64,000 nucleotides of DNA from the NCBI GenBank assembly GCA_035356615.1, contig DAOQSN010000031.1:4605-68604 (forward strand), given 5' to 3'. Under the pieces are notes generated by a model. It did no database searches. It was not told the origin of the DNA and saw only the letters and a program-made list of their open reading frames with translations. Below, one piece after another: positions 44,344-53,500 of this stretch; position 1 is the stretch's first letter; every line of letters starts with the position of its first letter. Source of the stretch: JAKQDH01 sp029558835 (GTDB taxonomy: Bacteria; Planctomycetota; Phycisphaerae; UBA1845). The position numbers and the translations under genes are program-made.

Positions 44344-44643
44344 GGGCGCCGGCAGCCCACGCGGACTGTGAACCCGGCGCCCTCACCGCTGGTCACTCTT
44401 TCGCGGAACGGACACCCTCCGCACCGACAGGGCGGCTGCGGTCGCCCCCCGACCACTAGCAGAAACCGCAACCGCCCGTCAGCGCAGGGCCCTCCGTCTT
44501 GCGTACAGGTGGGACCAGGCCGACTCGGCGGCCCGGTCCGGTTACTTCCTCGCGGGGTTGCTCCTCGCAGTCGTCTGCCTGGAACCCGGCTTGGACACGT
44601 CGCGGAAGAACCTCCCTCCGGCCCGACGCGACGTCACGATCTC
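44344..44643 (-). ncRNA. Candidate structured leader RNA or small RNA
   Basis: Downstream of a good promoter, the minus-strand transcript can form three strong stems. One is GGACCGGGCCG/CGGCCTGGTCC (44539-44512, 11 bp). Another is GGTTGCGGT/ACCGCAGCC (44473-44434, enclosing GGTCG/CGACC). The third is GGGCGCCGG/CCGGCGCCC (44382-44344, enclosing CAGTCC/GGGCTG). Each structure contains one pair that is G-U on this strand but would be A-C on the other, so the fold is strand-specific. It may be a 5' leader of the membrane-protein/phosphoesterase operon or an independent RNA. I do not recognise a known riboswitch. Confidence 0.4.
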
Positions 44644-44646
44644 TAT

Positions 44647-44678
44647 GTCTATATATCCTATAGACGCAGACGATGCAA
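44647..44678 (-). promoter_or_regulatory. Promoter with 19-bp palindrome, probable Rrf2 operator
   Basis: On the minus strand, TTGCAT (44678-44673) and TATATA (44655-44650) are separated by 17 bp. The palindrome GTCTATAGGATATATAGAC (44665-44647), 7-bp arms with a 5-bp spacer, covers the -10 element. A repressor bound there would block transcription. The neighbouring Rrf2 gene is the obvious candidate, and its own promoter also carries CTATAGG. Confidence 0.6.
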
Positions 44679-44700
44679 GCGTTTTGACGGATCTTTTTTA

Positions 44701-45168
44701 TCAGACTGGCGGACGCTCGGGTGTACTGGGAAGACCGACGGGTATCGGCCCGCTAGTGTCGAACCCGCTGCCCGTCAAATCGGCCAACGTCGTACTGAAC
44801 AAGAATGATTTGTAAGCTGCAACAACTTTATTCCATCGGTGGTGAACAGGACAAGGGGGAAACGCGTCGTCACCGCAGTGCTCGTTCCCGAACGGGCAGG
44901 TGGTCCGGCGTAGCGTGTCATCGAAGGCACCGAGGACGTCCGCGAGGTGAACTTCGGAGGGAGCCCGAAGGAGGCGGAAGCCACCGCCGATCCCGCGTGT
45001 ACTGCTGAGTATGCCTCGGCGCACCAGTTCGCTAAGCATCTTCTGGAGGTACTTGAGGGGAATCTTCGTGTCGGAGGCGATGTCCTTGGCCAGCACGGGT
45101 CGCCCAGCGGCATGGGCAGCAATGTAGGAGGCGGCCCGAAGCGCATATTCGCAGGTTTGTGACAGCAA
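44701..45168 (-). CDS. Rrf2 family transcriptional regulator, probably Fe-S binding
   Basis: A ~155-aa Rrf2/IscR-type regulator. The winged helix is at the N-terminus: L-S-Q-T-C-E-Y-A-L-R-A-A-S-Y-I-A, then I-P-L-K-Y-L-Q-K-M-L-S-E-L-V-R-R-G-I-L-S-S-T-R-G-I-G-G-G-F. Three cysteines in the C-terminal part (C-x6-C-x7-C, ending C-P-V-H-H-R-W) match the position of the cluster ligands of IscR/NsrR, so it may sense nitric oxide, oxygen or Fe-S status. TTG 45168 gives the standard family N-terminus with GGAG at good spacing; GTG 45177 is the alternative. It probably regulates itself and the downstream palindromic promoter. Confidence 0.85.
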   Translation of the reverse strand: MLSQTCEYALRAASYIAAHAAGRPVLAKDIASDTKIPLKYLQKMLSELVRRGILSSTRGIGGGFRLLRAPSEVHLADVLGAFDDTLRRTTCPFGNEHCGDDAFPPCPVHHRWNKVVAAYKSFLFSTTLADLTGSGFDTSGPIPVGLPSTPERPPV

Positions 45169-45197
45169 GGGTTGCACTCCAATGAACGACGACCAGA

Positions 45198-45235
45198 CCT
45201 ATAGGGAGTTTAGAAGGTAGCAGCGTCCCGTGCAA
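45198..45235 (-). promoter_or_regulatory. Promoter of the Rrf2 gene with CCTATAGG palindrome
   Basis: Minus strand TTGCAC (45235-45230), 17-bp spacer, TAAACT (45212-45207). The palindrome CCTATAGG (45205-45198) lies at the expected transcription start. CTATAGG is shared with the palindromic operator at 44647-44665, consistent with autoregulation. Confidence 0.55.
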
Positions 45236-45312
45236 GCCTGCTCTGGGGGTACGGACCGAGCTGGCTGGGGTGCGTAGGGAGGACCCCAAGTCGACCGCGC
45301 GATCAGGGTGGC

Positions 45313-45693
45313 TTAAAGGTACAGGGGCTGGTCGAAGCGCAAGCCCAAACCTACTCCGGGTGGGAGTGTGTCGCGCTGGGGCTCCGTCCGCACCACCGTG
45401 GCAAAGCGGATTTCTCCCCGCAAATGGGCCAGGTGAGGGGCGTCCGGGCCGGGGTCGAGGACGACCTCGATCCGTTCGCCCAAGGCGACGGCGAAGCGCT
45501 GCGAAACCTGAACGTGGATGCCGCCTTCGCTGATGTTGTCGGCCGCGCACAGCACGGGAGTGCCTGCGCCAGTGCCGAGCAGCTTGGCAGCAACGACCAC
45601 GTTCCGACGCTGACTCACACGGGCATCGTCCGCCACGGGGGCGGTAGCGGGGCTGGGCCCGGGCGACGGAGACGTTCGCGCAATCTGGGGCAT
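45313..45693 (-). CDS. PilZ domain protein
   Basis: A 126-aa protein that is essentially one PilZ domain. The c-di-GMP-binding signature is present: S-Q-R-R-N near residue 27 (R-x-x-x-R-like) and D-N-I-S-E-G-G-I-H near 52. The domain closes with G-V-G-L-G-L-R-F. It is likely a c-di-GMP receptor affecting motility or exopolysaccharide, fitting fliM and the glycan cluster elsewhere in the window. A strong promoter lies 90-117 bp upstream, with a possible 22-codon reading frame in between. Confidence 0.8.
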   Translation of the reverse strand: MPQIARTSPSPGPSPATAPVADDARVSQRRNVVVAAKLLGTGAGTPVLCAADNISEGGIHVQVSQRFAVALGERIEVVLDPGPDAPHLAHLRGEIRFATVVRTEPQRDTLPPGVGLGLRFDQPLYL

Positions 45694-45782
45694 CGTCTGG
45701 TGCTCTTAGCTGCAATACACCGCGCCCGGACCGTTACCGGGGCGCGGGTGGCTACGGTCGAGACGGTTCTCCATGCTGCTGT

Positions 45783-45810
45783 AGCATACTAGATTGTGCG
45801 GATTTGTCAA
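45783..45810 (-). promoter_or_regulatory. Sigma-70-type promoter of the PilZ gene
   Basis: TTGACA (45810-45805, a perfect consensus), 16-bp spacer, TATGCT (45788-45783). An ATG at 45774 falls almost at the predicted transcription start and opens 22 codons ending twelve bases before the PilZ start. Confidence 0.65.
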
Positions 45811-45978
45811 CGCGTGGGCCTCAAGTTTGTGGGTTCGGCCCCGACGTCCGCTGGGAGTCTGCCTGCGGATTCGGGCGTCTGCATGTGCTCGTCGGCCCGG
45901 CTGGCGATGCCGCAGTGTCCGGGCAGTCGCGTCGGACCACGAGCTCTGCAACGTGTTGCTCGGGGAAGCGGGCGGCTG

Positions 45979-47265
45979 TCACCAAGCCGGCCGGGTCAGG
46001 CGGTGGCCCCGGAGCGTGCAGACCGGTCGACCGGCCAGGCGCCAGCCCGCAAAGGGGGTGTTGCGACTGCGGCTCTCGAAGAGCAGAGGGTCGACGGTCC
46101 ACGGCGCTGCGGGGTTGATGAGGGTCAGGTTGGCCGGCTGGCCGGTGGCAATATGGGGCAACGGCAGGTGCAGGACGGAGGCCGGTCCGACAGTGAAGCG
46201 AGCGATCAGCGTGGGCCAGCCCGTCAGACCGGGTTGGATGAGGGCCCCGGCGGCGACACCCAGCGCGGTTTCGAGTCCGATGACGCCAAACGGGGCGGCC
46301 GCGAAACCGACGGCCTTCTCGGCCGGCGAGTGCGGCGCATGGTCGGTGACGATGCAATCGATCGTCCCGTCCACCAGCCCCCGACGGCAGGCTTCAACAT
46401 CCGCGCGCGGGCGCAGCGGCGGGTTCATCTTGGTGTTGGGGTCCGCGCCGGCGCACGCCTCGTCGGTCAGGGCGAGGTGATGCGTGCATACCTCGGCCGT
46501 AACCGGCAGACCTTCTGCCTTGGCCTTCCGTATCAGGTCGACCGCTCGGGCCGTAGAGACGTGCGCAACGTGGTAGCGGGCCCGGGTCTCGCGGCACAAA
46601 GCGAGGTCTCGCTCCAGCATGGTCTCCTCCGCGGCCGGGTCGATGCCGCGCAGCTTGAGCTTGGCGGCGACCAAACCGCCGTGCAACACGCCTTTGCCGG
46701 CCAGTTGGTTGTCTTGGCAATGTTGAATGACAGTCGATTCCGTCCTGGTGGCCTGCTGAAACGCCGCCCGCATCACCGCCGTGTCCTGGACGCCGTCGCC
46801 GTCATCGCTGAATGCCACGGCGCCCGCCTCCCGCAGGGCGGCGAAGTGCGTCAGGTCAACGCCCCTTCGTCCGCGCGTGATGGCGGCGATCGGCGCCACC
46901 GTGCAGCGGTCCGCCTGCCGCGCCTTCTCCAGCACCAACGCGACGGTCTTGGGGTTGTCGAGCGGCGGCTTGGTGTTAGGCATGCAGGCGACGAACGTGA
47001 AGCCCCCGGCGGCGGCCGCAGCCGTGCCGCTCTCGATTGTCTCCTTGTGCTCGAAACCCGGCTCGCGCAGATGGACGTGGATGTCCATCAGGCCGGGACA
47101 GACAATCAGCCCCTGGCCCTCAAGCACATGGGCTGCCGCCGACGCCCGCTCCGCGTACCGCCCATCGACGACGATGACATCCGCGATCTCATCGCGTTGC
47201 AGAGCAGGGTCGATGACCCGCGCGGCGCGGATCACCAGGGCGTTATGCGACTCCGTGTGCAGCAC
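45979..47265 (-). CDS. pyrC: Dihydroorotase
   Basis: A ~428-aa type I dihydroorotase of pyrimidine synthesis, cyclising carbamoyl aspartate to dihydroorotate. The landmarks are the metal-binding D-I-H-V-H-L-R-E-P-G with the following E-H-K-E-T-I-E-S-G, M-P-N-T-K-P-P-L-D, T-H-H-L and T-D-H-A-P-H-S. Q-H-C and H-V-S-T complete the site. The start is uncertain; GTG 47265 leaves a normal N-terminus (V-I-R-A-A-R-V-I-D-P). It is divergent from the amidohydrolase gene at 47400. Confidence 0.9.
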   Translation of the reverse strand: MLHTESHNALVIRAARVIDPALQRDEIADVIVVDGRYAERASAAAHVLEGQGLIVCPGLMDIHVHLREPGFEHKETIESGTAAAAAGGFTFVACMPNTKPPLDNPKTVALVLEKARQADRCTVAPIAAITRGRRGVDLTHFAALREAGAVAFSDDGDGVQDTAVMRAAFQQATRTESTVIQHCQDNQLAGKGVLHGGLVAAKLKLRGIDPAAEETMLERDLALCRETRARYHVAHVSTARAVDLIRKAKAEGLPVTAEVCTHHLALTDEACAGADPNTKMNPPLRPRADVEACRRGLVDGTIDCIVTDHAPHSPAEKAVGFAAAPFGVIGLETALGVAAGALIQPGLTGWPTLIARFTVGPASVLHLPLPHIATGQPANLTLINPAAPWTVDPLLFESRSRNTPFAGWRLAGRPVCTLRGHRLTRPAW

Positions 47266-47399
47266 GGCAGCGACCACTCCCACCAAGCCAGCGACGTTCG
47301 CCGGACCATCGTCCTCCCCCGTCCCGGCGGGCGGTATACTACCATCCGGTGGGGACGGCTTCACGCGGCCAAGCCTGGGCCCTGTGGCGGTACTTGAAC

Positions 47400-49214
47400 A
47401 TGCGACGCGACGCACAACGCAGAGGTGGCAACGGCGTGCCGGGCCTGTTGGTCATCTTGTCGATCATGCCCGCCGTTGTATCGACGTCGGTCGTCGCCGG
47501 GAGGATGTATGCCGCTGAGATGCCCGACCCTGGGGAGCAGAACGCCATGACCTACGCGCAGCAAGCTGATCTGGTCGCACTCGGCGCCCGGATTTGGACC
47601 GGCACGGGCACGCATGCCGGCGGGGCCGGTGCTGACGGCCGGGACGGCGAGCCGTCGGCCGTCGCGGCACGTGGCGGGCGGATCGTGGCCGTGGGAGCCG
47701 ACTCGACTGTCCGGGTGCTCATCGGCCCGCGCACGCGGGTCATTGAAGCGAGCGGCCGGCGGGTCATACCCGGCATGACCGACAGCCACACGCACCTGAT
47801 CGGCGGTGGGCTGCAACTGGAGCAGCTCATGCTCCGCGGCCTGTCCTGCCATGCCGACTTCCTGGCGGCCGTGGCTGCGGCCGCGCGCGACAGGCGTCCG
47901 GGAGAGTGGGTGCTGGGACGCGGTTGGACGGTGGACAGTTGGGCCGACCCCCAACCGCCGGATGCAGCCATGCTGGACGCGGTGACCGGTGCGGTCCCGG
48001 TATACCTGGTGCGGATGGACGGTCATCAGGCGCTGGTGAACTCGGCCGCGCTGCGGTTGGCCGGGATCGATGCTTCGGGCCCGCCGGACCCGCCGGGCGG
48101 TGAGATCGAGCGCGATCCGAAGACCGGGGCGCCGCTCGGCATCCTCAAGGAATCGGCGATGGACCTGGTATCGGCGCGTATCCCGCCGCCGACGTGGGAG
48201 CAGCGCTGCGCCGCACTGCGTCGGGCGGTGGCGCATGCTCATGCCCTGGGCATCACGTCGGTGCATGACATGTCAGAGCCGGACGACCTGGCGGTATTCC
48301 GTTGGGCGCTGGCCGAGGGCGACTTGACCCTGCGGGTGTTCGTGTATCTGCACGTCGAGCAGGACTGGCCGCGGTGGGCAGGTCAGTTGGCGGAGACGGC
48401 GCGGGAAGAACACCTGGCCATGTGCGGCTTCAAGGCCTTCATGGATGGCTCCCTCGGCAGTCGCACCGCGTACATGCGCGAGCCGTACCGGGATGCCGCG
48501 CCGCACGAGCGTTATCCGCGGGGCCAACTCACGGCGCTGGCGGGCGACGCTGATCGGTTCCGGCAGATGCTGCACATCGGCGACGCGCACGGACTGCGCC
48601 TGGCGGTGCACGCCATCGGCGATGAGGCCAATCACATCCTGTTGGACGCCTACGAGGCCCTGCCACGTCGTGGGCAGCGTCCCAGCGTGACGCTGAACCG
48701 CATCGAACACGCACAACACCTGCTGGTTGAGGACATTCCGCGTTTTGCGCGGCTGAACGTGGCAGCTTCGATGCAGCCGCTGCACAAGGCGGACGACGGT
48801 CGGTATGCCGAGCGGGCGCTCAGTACGGAGCAGCTCCGCGGATCCTACGCCTATCGGCAGCTTCTGGACGCAGGTGCGTTGCTGTGTTTCGGCAGCGACT
48901 GGCCGGTGGTGGAGATGAACCCGTTCGCCGGGGTCGACTCGGCCGTCAATGCCCGCACGCTGGCCGGCAACGTCTGGTTGCCGGAACATTCGATCAAGGT
49001 TGAGGAGGCGTTGCGGGCGTACACGGTTTCGCCTGCTCGGGCGGTCGGGGCGTCCGATCGCCTCGGCACGATCGAGGTCGGGAAACTGGCAGACCTCGTG
49101 ATCCTCTCGGACGACCCGTTCACGATTCCGGCTGAGCAGGTTGGCGAGCTCACCGTGGCGGTCACCATCGTGGACGGGAAGATCGTCTACGAGCGTGCCG
49201 CCGTGGGAAAGTGA
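47400..49214 (+). CDS. Exported YtcJ-like amidohydrolase
   Basis: A ~604-aa metal-dependent amidohydrolase of the YtcJ type. The N-terminus (M-R-R-D-A-Q-R-R then a hydrophobic stretch to about residue 38) looks like a signal peptide or anchor. The catalytic barrel shows D-S-H-T-H-L, a candidate carboxylated lysine in F-K-A-F-M-D-G-S-L-G-S-R-T, H-A-I-G-D-E-A, I-E-H-A-Q-H and G-S-D-W-P-V. The substrate is unknown. ATG 47400 was preferred to an upstream in-frame start because the signal peptide then lies at the N-terminus. Confidence 0.8.
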   Translation: MRRDAQRRGGNGVPGLLVILSIMPAVVSTSVVAGRMYAAEMPDPGEQNAMTYAQQADLVALGARIWTGTGTHAGGAGADGRDGEPSAVAARGGRIVAVGADSTVRVLIGPRTRVIEASGRRVIPGMTDSHTHLIGGGLQLEQLMLRGLSCHADFLAAVAAAARDRRPGEWVLGRGWTVDSWADPQPPDAAMLDAVTGAVPVYLVRMDGHQALVNSAALRLAGIDASGPPDPPGGEIERDPKTGAPLGILKESAMDLVSARIPPPTWEQRCAALRRAVAHAHALGITSVHDMSEPDDLAVFRWALAEGDLTLRVFVYLHVEQDWPRWAGQLAETAREEHLAMCGFKAFMDGSLGSRTAYMREPYRDAAPHERYPRGQLTALAGDADRFRQMLHIGDAHGLRLAVHAIGDEANHILLDAYEALPRRGQRPSVTLNRIEHAQHLLVEDIPRFARLNVAASMQPLHKADDGRYAERALSTEQLRGSYAYRQLLDAGALLCFGSDWPVVEMNPFAGVDSAVNARTLAGNVWLPEHSIKVEEALRAYTVSPARAVGASDRLGTIEVGKLADLVILSDDPFTIPAEQVGELTVAVTIVDGKIVYERAAVGK

Positions 49215-49249
49215 CGTCGGAGAACGGTGTCAGGATGAGTTTCTCGGTC

Positions 49250-50030
49250 AAAAAAGGTGTCAGGATGCTTTTTTTAGGGTCATTCTCTTGGGGGGGGCTG
49301 AACATCTGGTGGCTGGTGGGTAGGAGGTGATCATGGGGCGGGCCTTACGCAGGACGGAACCGCGGGTGGTGTATCATCTGCTGAACCGGCGAGTGATGCG
49401 GTTGCCGATGTTCAAGAAGAACGCGGATTACGCGGCGTTCGAGCAGGTACTCGCGCGGGCACTGGGGCGTCCGGACGCTCCAAGGTTGTTGGCCTACTGT
49501 TTGATGCCCAACCACTGGCATCTCGTAGTTCAGGCGTCTGCCGGTACAAGCCTGTCGACGTGGATGCAGTGGGTGACGGTGACTCATACGCATCGCTGGC
49601 ACGCGCACTACCGACTGGTTGGCGAGGGGCCGCTCTACCAGGGGCGTTTTAAGAGTTTTCCAATTCAGGAGGATGGCCACTTCCTGACTGTATGCCGCTA
49701 CGTGGAAGGCAATGCGCTGCGTGCGGGTTTGGTGAGTCGGGCTGAGGATTGGCGCTGGAGCAGTCTGTGGGTCCGGCGGGGTCGCGACGTGGAGCTGGCG
49801 GACGGGCTGATGCCGTGGCCCGTGGAGCGGCCACGGGATTGGCTGGCGGCGGTCAACCGCCCCCTGGCAAACGAACACTTGCAGGACATTCGTCAAGCCG
49901 TGGCGCGGGGCGCGCCGCTGGGGACCGACCAGTGGAGGGTACGCATGGCGGGTCGCTTGGGCTTGCAGCCGACCTTGAGACCACGCGGGCGCCCGCCCAA
50001 AACAGCCATAAAATCAACCTGACACCTTTT
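49250..50030 (+). mobile_element. RAYT unit: transposase between inverted GGTGTCAGG repeats
   Basis: AAAAGGTGTCAGG (49252-49264) at the left and its exact inverted copy CCTGACACCTTTT (50018-50030) at the right enclose one transposase gene. A further direct copy, GGTGTCAGGATGAG, lies just outside at 49226. The transposase stop codon is inside the right repeat. The right edge is one base from the dockerin gene's stop codon. Confidence 0.75.
49333..50022 (+). CDS. REP-associated tyrosine transposase (RAYT, Y1_Tnp/IS200-like)
   Basis: A 229-aa HUH transposase. The metal-binding motif is L-M-P-N-H-W-H-L-V-V (about residues 56-65), and the catalytic tyrosine is in V-C-R-Y-V-E-G-N-A-L-R-A-G-L (about 117). 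G-R-A-L-R-R at the N-terminus and Y-Q-G-R-F-K-S are also typical. RAYTs act on single-stranded palindromic REP sequences and are often single-copy. ATG 49333 has AGGAGG five bases upstream. It may mobilise the similar inverted-repeat units elsewhere in the window. Confidence 0.9.
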   Translation: MGRALRRTEPRVVYHLLNRRVMRLPMFKKNADYAAFEQVLARALGRPDAPRLLAYCLMPNHWHLVVQASAGTSLSTWMQWVTVTHTHRWHAHYRLVGEGPLYQGRFKSFPIQEDGHFLTVCRYVEGNALRAGLVSRAEDWRWSSLWVRRGRDVELADGLMPWPVERPRDWLAAVNRPLANEHLQDIRQAVARGAPLGTDQWRVRMAGRLGLQPTLRPRGRPPKTAIKST

Positions 50031-50031
50031 C

Positions 50032-50460
50032 CTATGGCCCATCGAATCCCTGCTGAAACAGAGCGACGTCAGCCAAGTCCGCATCCCCGTCGCCGTCGAG
50101 GTCGACACAGGCACAGGCGTCGCCCAACTCAGCATCGGGACCGAGCAGGCAGTCCGCTACGAAAGCGTAGTCGTCTAGGTCTACGTCGCCGTCCTCGTCG
50201 CAGTCGCCGGGGCCAGGCTCCTCGCCCGGGGTCCAGAATCCACCGACCAGCGCGAAATCACCGCCGGTCATCACCGTGGTGCTCGCGTCCGGCTGGCCGA
50301 TCGTGCCGGAAAGTTCGAAGTCGCCCCCGGCGCACCACATCCACCCGCCGCCGTCCACTGTGAACCAGTCAATCTCGTATCCCGCGGCCGCCGACCAGCC
50401 CGCGACCAGCAGCAGGGCGAGCCCCAGGATTTGCATGCTTAATGGTTGCCTGCGTTTCAT
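50032..50460 (-). CDS. Small secreted protein with dockerin-type repeats
   Basis: A 142-aa protein with a signal peptide (M-K-R-R-Q... hydrophobic, ending A-A-A-G). A short domain with G-T-I-G-Q-P-D-A and G-G-F-W (as in many planctomycete exported proteins) follows. A C-terminal dockerin type I pair has two calcium loops, D-C-D-E-D-G-D-V-D-L-D-D-Y and D-L-D-G-D-G-D-A-D-L-A-D-V. Dockerins mediate attachment to surface scaffolds. The start ATG 50460 has GGGAGA upstream. The RAYT unit ends one base beyond its stop codon. Confidence 0.8.
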   Translation of the reverse strand: MKRRQPLSMQILGLALLLVAGWSAAAGYEIDWFTVDGGGWMWCAGGDFELSGTIGQPDASTTVMTGGDFALVGGFWTPGEEPGPGDCDEDGDVDLDDYAFVADCLLGPDAELGDACACVDLDGDGDADLADVALFQQGFDGP

Positions 50461-50553
50461 TCCGCATCTCCCTTCCGTGCCTTGCCTTGACACTCGTGCC
50501 GACGTGCCTGAGACAACGCCTGGCGTGCGTCGTCCCCCGCAGCGCTGGCACGC

Positions 50554-53500
50554 TTACTTGATGATCCGGATGGCCCAGGTGCTGGCGGCCGGGTTCTGCG
50601 ATGACGCGTTGCCGTTGATGAAGCCAATGGTGATCGTGTTGGCCGCACTGACGCGCGTGAACGTGATGCCATAGCCGTCGGGCAGATTGGCCCCGGGGTT
50701 GGCGATCACAGCGTCGCCGGTGGCGGCACCGGTGACGGTTACGTTGATGGTGGTGGCCGCCCCGGAGGTGAGGCTCGGCGGATCAACGCTCACCGCGGCT
50801 GCAGTGAGGCCGCGGGAGGCGGTGGTCTGCAGCGTGCCGTCGGGGAACTTGAGCCCGTCGGTGCCGGCCGTGCCGCCGATGTGGAGCTTGGCGGTCGGAT
50901 CCGCAGTGCCGATGCCGACGTTGCCGCCGGCGGGGCTCAGCACCAGGTCACCGGCATCTGTGTCGATGATGCCATCGGTGCCGTCGTGCCTCAGGCGAAT
51001 GTACTTGCCCCACGAGCCCGTGGCCGGGCCGTGGACGGTGAGTGTAGCGCCGTAAGTGCGCGTGTTGCCGAAGACAGAGTAGAAGCCGAAATTCTCGTCG
51101 GAACCATCATCACCGCAAATGTAGAGCATGGAGTTGTTGGTGAACTGAATGCCGGGCCGGTCGTTGCTGCCGTTGGAGTCGTGGATGATGAAAATGGGCG
51201 CGGCTGCACCGGTCCCGGCGGCGCGGATCGTCCCATTCACGTCCAACTGGTGGGCGGGTGCGTTCGTGTTGACGCCCACGCCGCCGCTGGCCCGGATGAG
51301 GAACTGGTTGGGCCCGCTGGAAGTGAGGTCCGCATCGGTCGAGTCGGCCCAGAGGAAGGTGCCCTCGTCGCCGTCCGTGTCGCCGCCGCCGACTTGCGTG
51401 GCGTTGCGGACCTTGGCCCGGCGGCCGGCCGCGAGGCTGTAGTCACCACCCGCCTGGTTGTAGCCACCACCGGGGATGGTGCTGTAGCAGGCGGTCGCTT
51501 TGTTCCAGAACCCACCGCTGACGGTCGCCTGCACGCCGGCCTCGTTGTTGCTTCCGCCACCGATCGCGGCGTACCACCCGTCCTCCCCCCCCGGCGTCAG
51601 GTTGAACTCGCCACCGGCGATAGTGGATCGGGGTCCCAGCGCCGAATTGGCCAGTCCGCCGCCGATGAAGGTGCCTTGGCCCGTAGCGTCGTTCGAGTAA
51701 CCGCCGGCGACAATGGCATGCTCGCCGGCGGCCGTGTTGTTCTCACCGCCACCGATGCTGCCCGCGTAGCCGCCGGCTTCGTTGTTCAGGCCACCCCCAA
51801 CCGTAGCGTGGTCTCCCAGCGCGCCGTTTGACTGCCCGCCACTGACGTTGCTGTGAATCCCCTCCGCAGTATTGCTCCCGCCGCCCCCGATGGCGGAGTA
51901 ATCTCCGTCTGCAATGTTGTCACCACCTCCGGCGACCGTCGCGACTTCTCCGAGGGCGCGGTTGCCGCCGCCTCCGCCGATAGTCGTCTGGGAATTCAGC
52001 GCCCAGTTGGCCAGGCCACCCGCGACCGTTGCACACCAGGCCCCAGCCACGTTCCATGCTCCGCCGCTGACCGTGGCGTTCGTTGCGTCGTCCGCCTCGG
52101 AACCCGGCGTGCCGGCCTTGTTGAGCCATCCGCCTGCAACGGTGCAGAAGTGGTCGAATATCTTGTTGGGAGCTTCGCCGTTGACCCAATAACTTTCATA
52201 CCAGGCGCCACCTCCGGACAGCGTGGCCCCCACCACATTTGCGTTGACGATGTTGCCTTGGTATCCCCCGATGACATTCGGCGTGCGATTGCCGTCGTTG
52301 TCCGGAGCCAAAGGGGGCGTTATCCGCAGCCCACCGCCAATCTGATCGGAGTAGGAGCTCCGGACATACAGGTTCACACCTCCACTGGCGCGAACCGCAA
52401 ACTGGTTGGAAGCTGTAGAAGCGAAATCCGCGTCCGTCGCGTCCGCCCAGACGAACGCGCCGTCGTGGTTGGCCTTAGCGCGGCGCCCGGCCGCGAAGCT
52501 GTAGTCGGCACTGGCGAAGTTCTTGCGCCCGCCGGGAACGCACGCGTACTGTCCGCCGGCGTTGTTCTCCTGACCACCGCCGATGAACGCGCCTTCGGCC
52601 GTGGCGTCGTTCCGGTACCCGCCGCTCACCGTGGCATGGTTGCCGGTGGCCGCGTTCATCTCGCCGCCACCGAGACTGCTGGCGTAGCCACTGGCATCGT
52701 GCCCCCGACCACCGCCGATGACGCTGAGCTCGCCGGCAGCATCGTTCCACCACCCTCCGCCGACGGTCGCGTAGTCGCCCGTCGCGTTGTTCACCTCACC
52801 GCCGCTGACGGTGCTGGAGTGGGCGGTCGCGCTGTTAAACTGCCCGCCGCCGACCGTGCCCCCCGTCTCGATCACTTGGTTGTAGTAGCCCCCGGCGACC
52901 GTGGCCGCATAAGCGGCGGCGCTGTTACTCCAACCGCCGCCTACGCATGCATAATTGCCGTCGGCCAGGTTGCCGTAGCCGCCGGCCACCGTGGCCGAGC
53001 TCTCGCCCGCTTCGTTGGTGAAACCCCCGCCCACCACGCCGCCGTCCCCACTGACGCGATTGGCCTGGCCGCCGCCGATGGCTCCCAGGTTGGCCGTGAC
53101 CTCGTTGGGCAGACCGGCGTCCCCACCCCCGGCGATCACCGCCCCCCAGACGTCGGGGGCCACCGTGTTATTGCTGTGCCCGCCTACCACATTCGGGCTG
53201 GTGGTGTGCTGCACCGTCCGTATCCCAGGCAGCGCCAGGGCGTACGGTGCCGGCGTCAGCTCCTGCCGCGGACTGAGCGTGGTGTAGGAGTGACCCTCGC
53301 CGGGCGGCACGCGCACGGCCACCTGCAACCAGCGGGCCTGACCGTTGAACATCTCGGCCCCGAAATCCAGGAGCACCGTGAAACGACCCTGGTCGAAGTC
53401 GGCCTCCTCATACGTGTTGGCCGACCCGACCTGGGTCCCCTCGCTTTCCGCATCCCACAGCGTGAACCGCAAGTCGGCGGCGTCCTCGCCGTCGATCGGC

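Noticed and set aside
44581..44600. GGAACCCGGCTTGG resembles the conserved 3' end of RNase P RNA on the plus strand.
   Set aside because: The matching 5' signature (GAGGAAAGTCCGGGC) is not found within 400 bp on that strand, and the promoter and wobble pairs point to the minus strand.
50600..53200. Regularly spaced repeats that looked like a tandem array or CRISPR.
   Set aside because: The repeats are about 42-48 bp with degenerate sequence, stay in frame and encode the G-G-x-x-N repeat; there are no spacers or cas genes.
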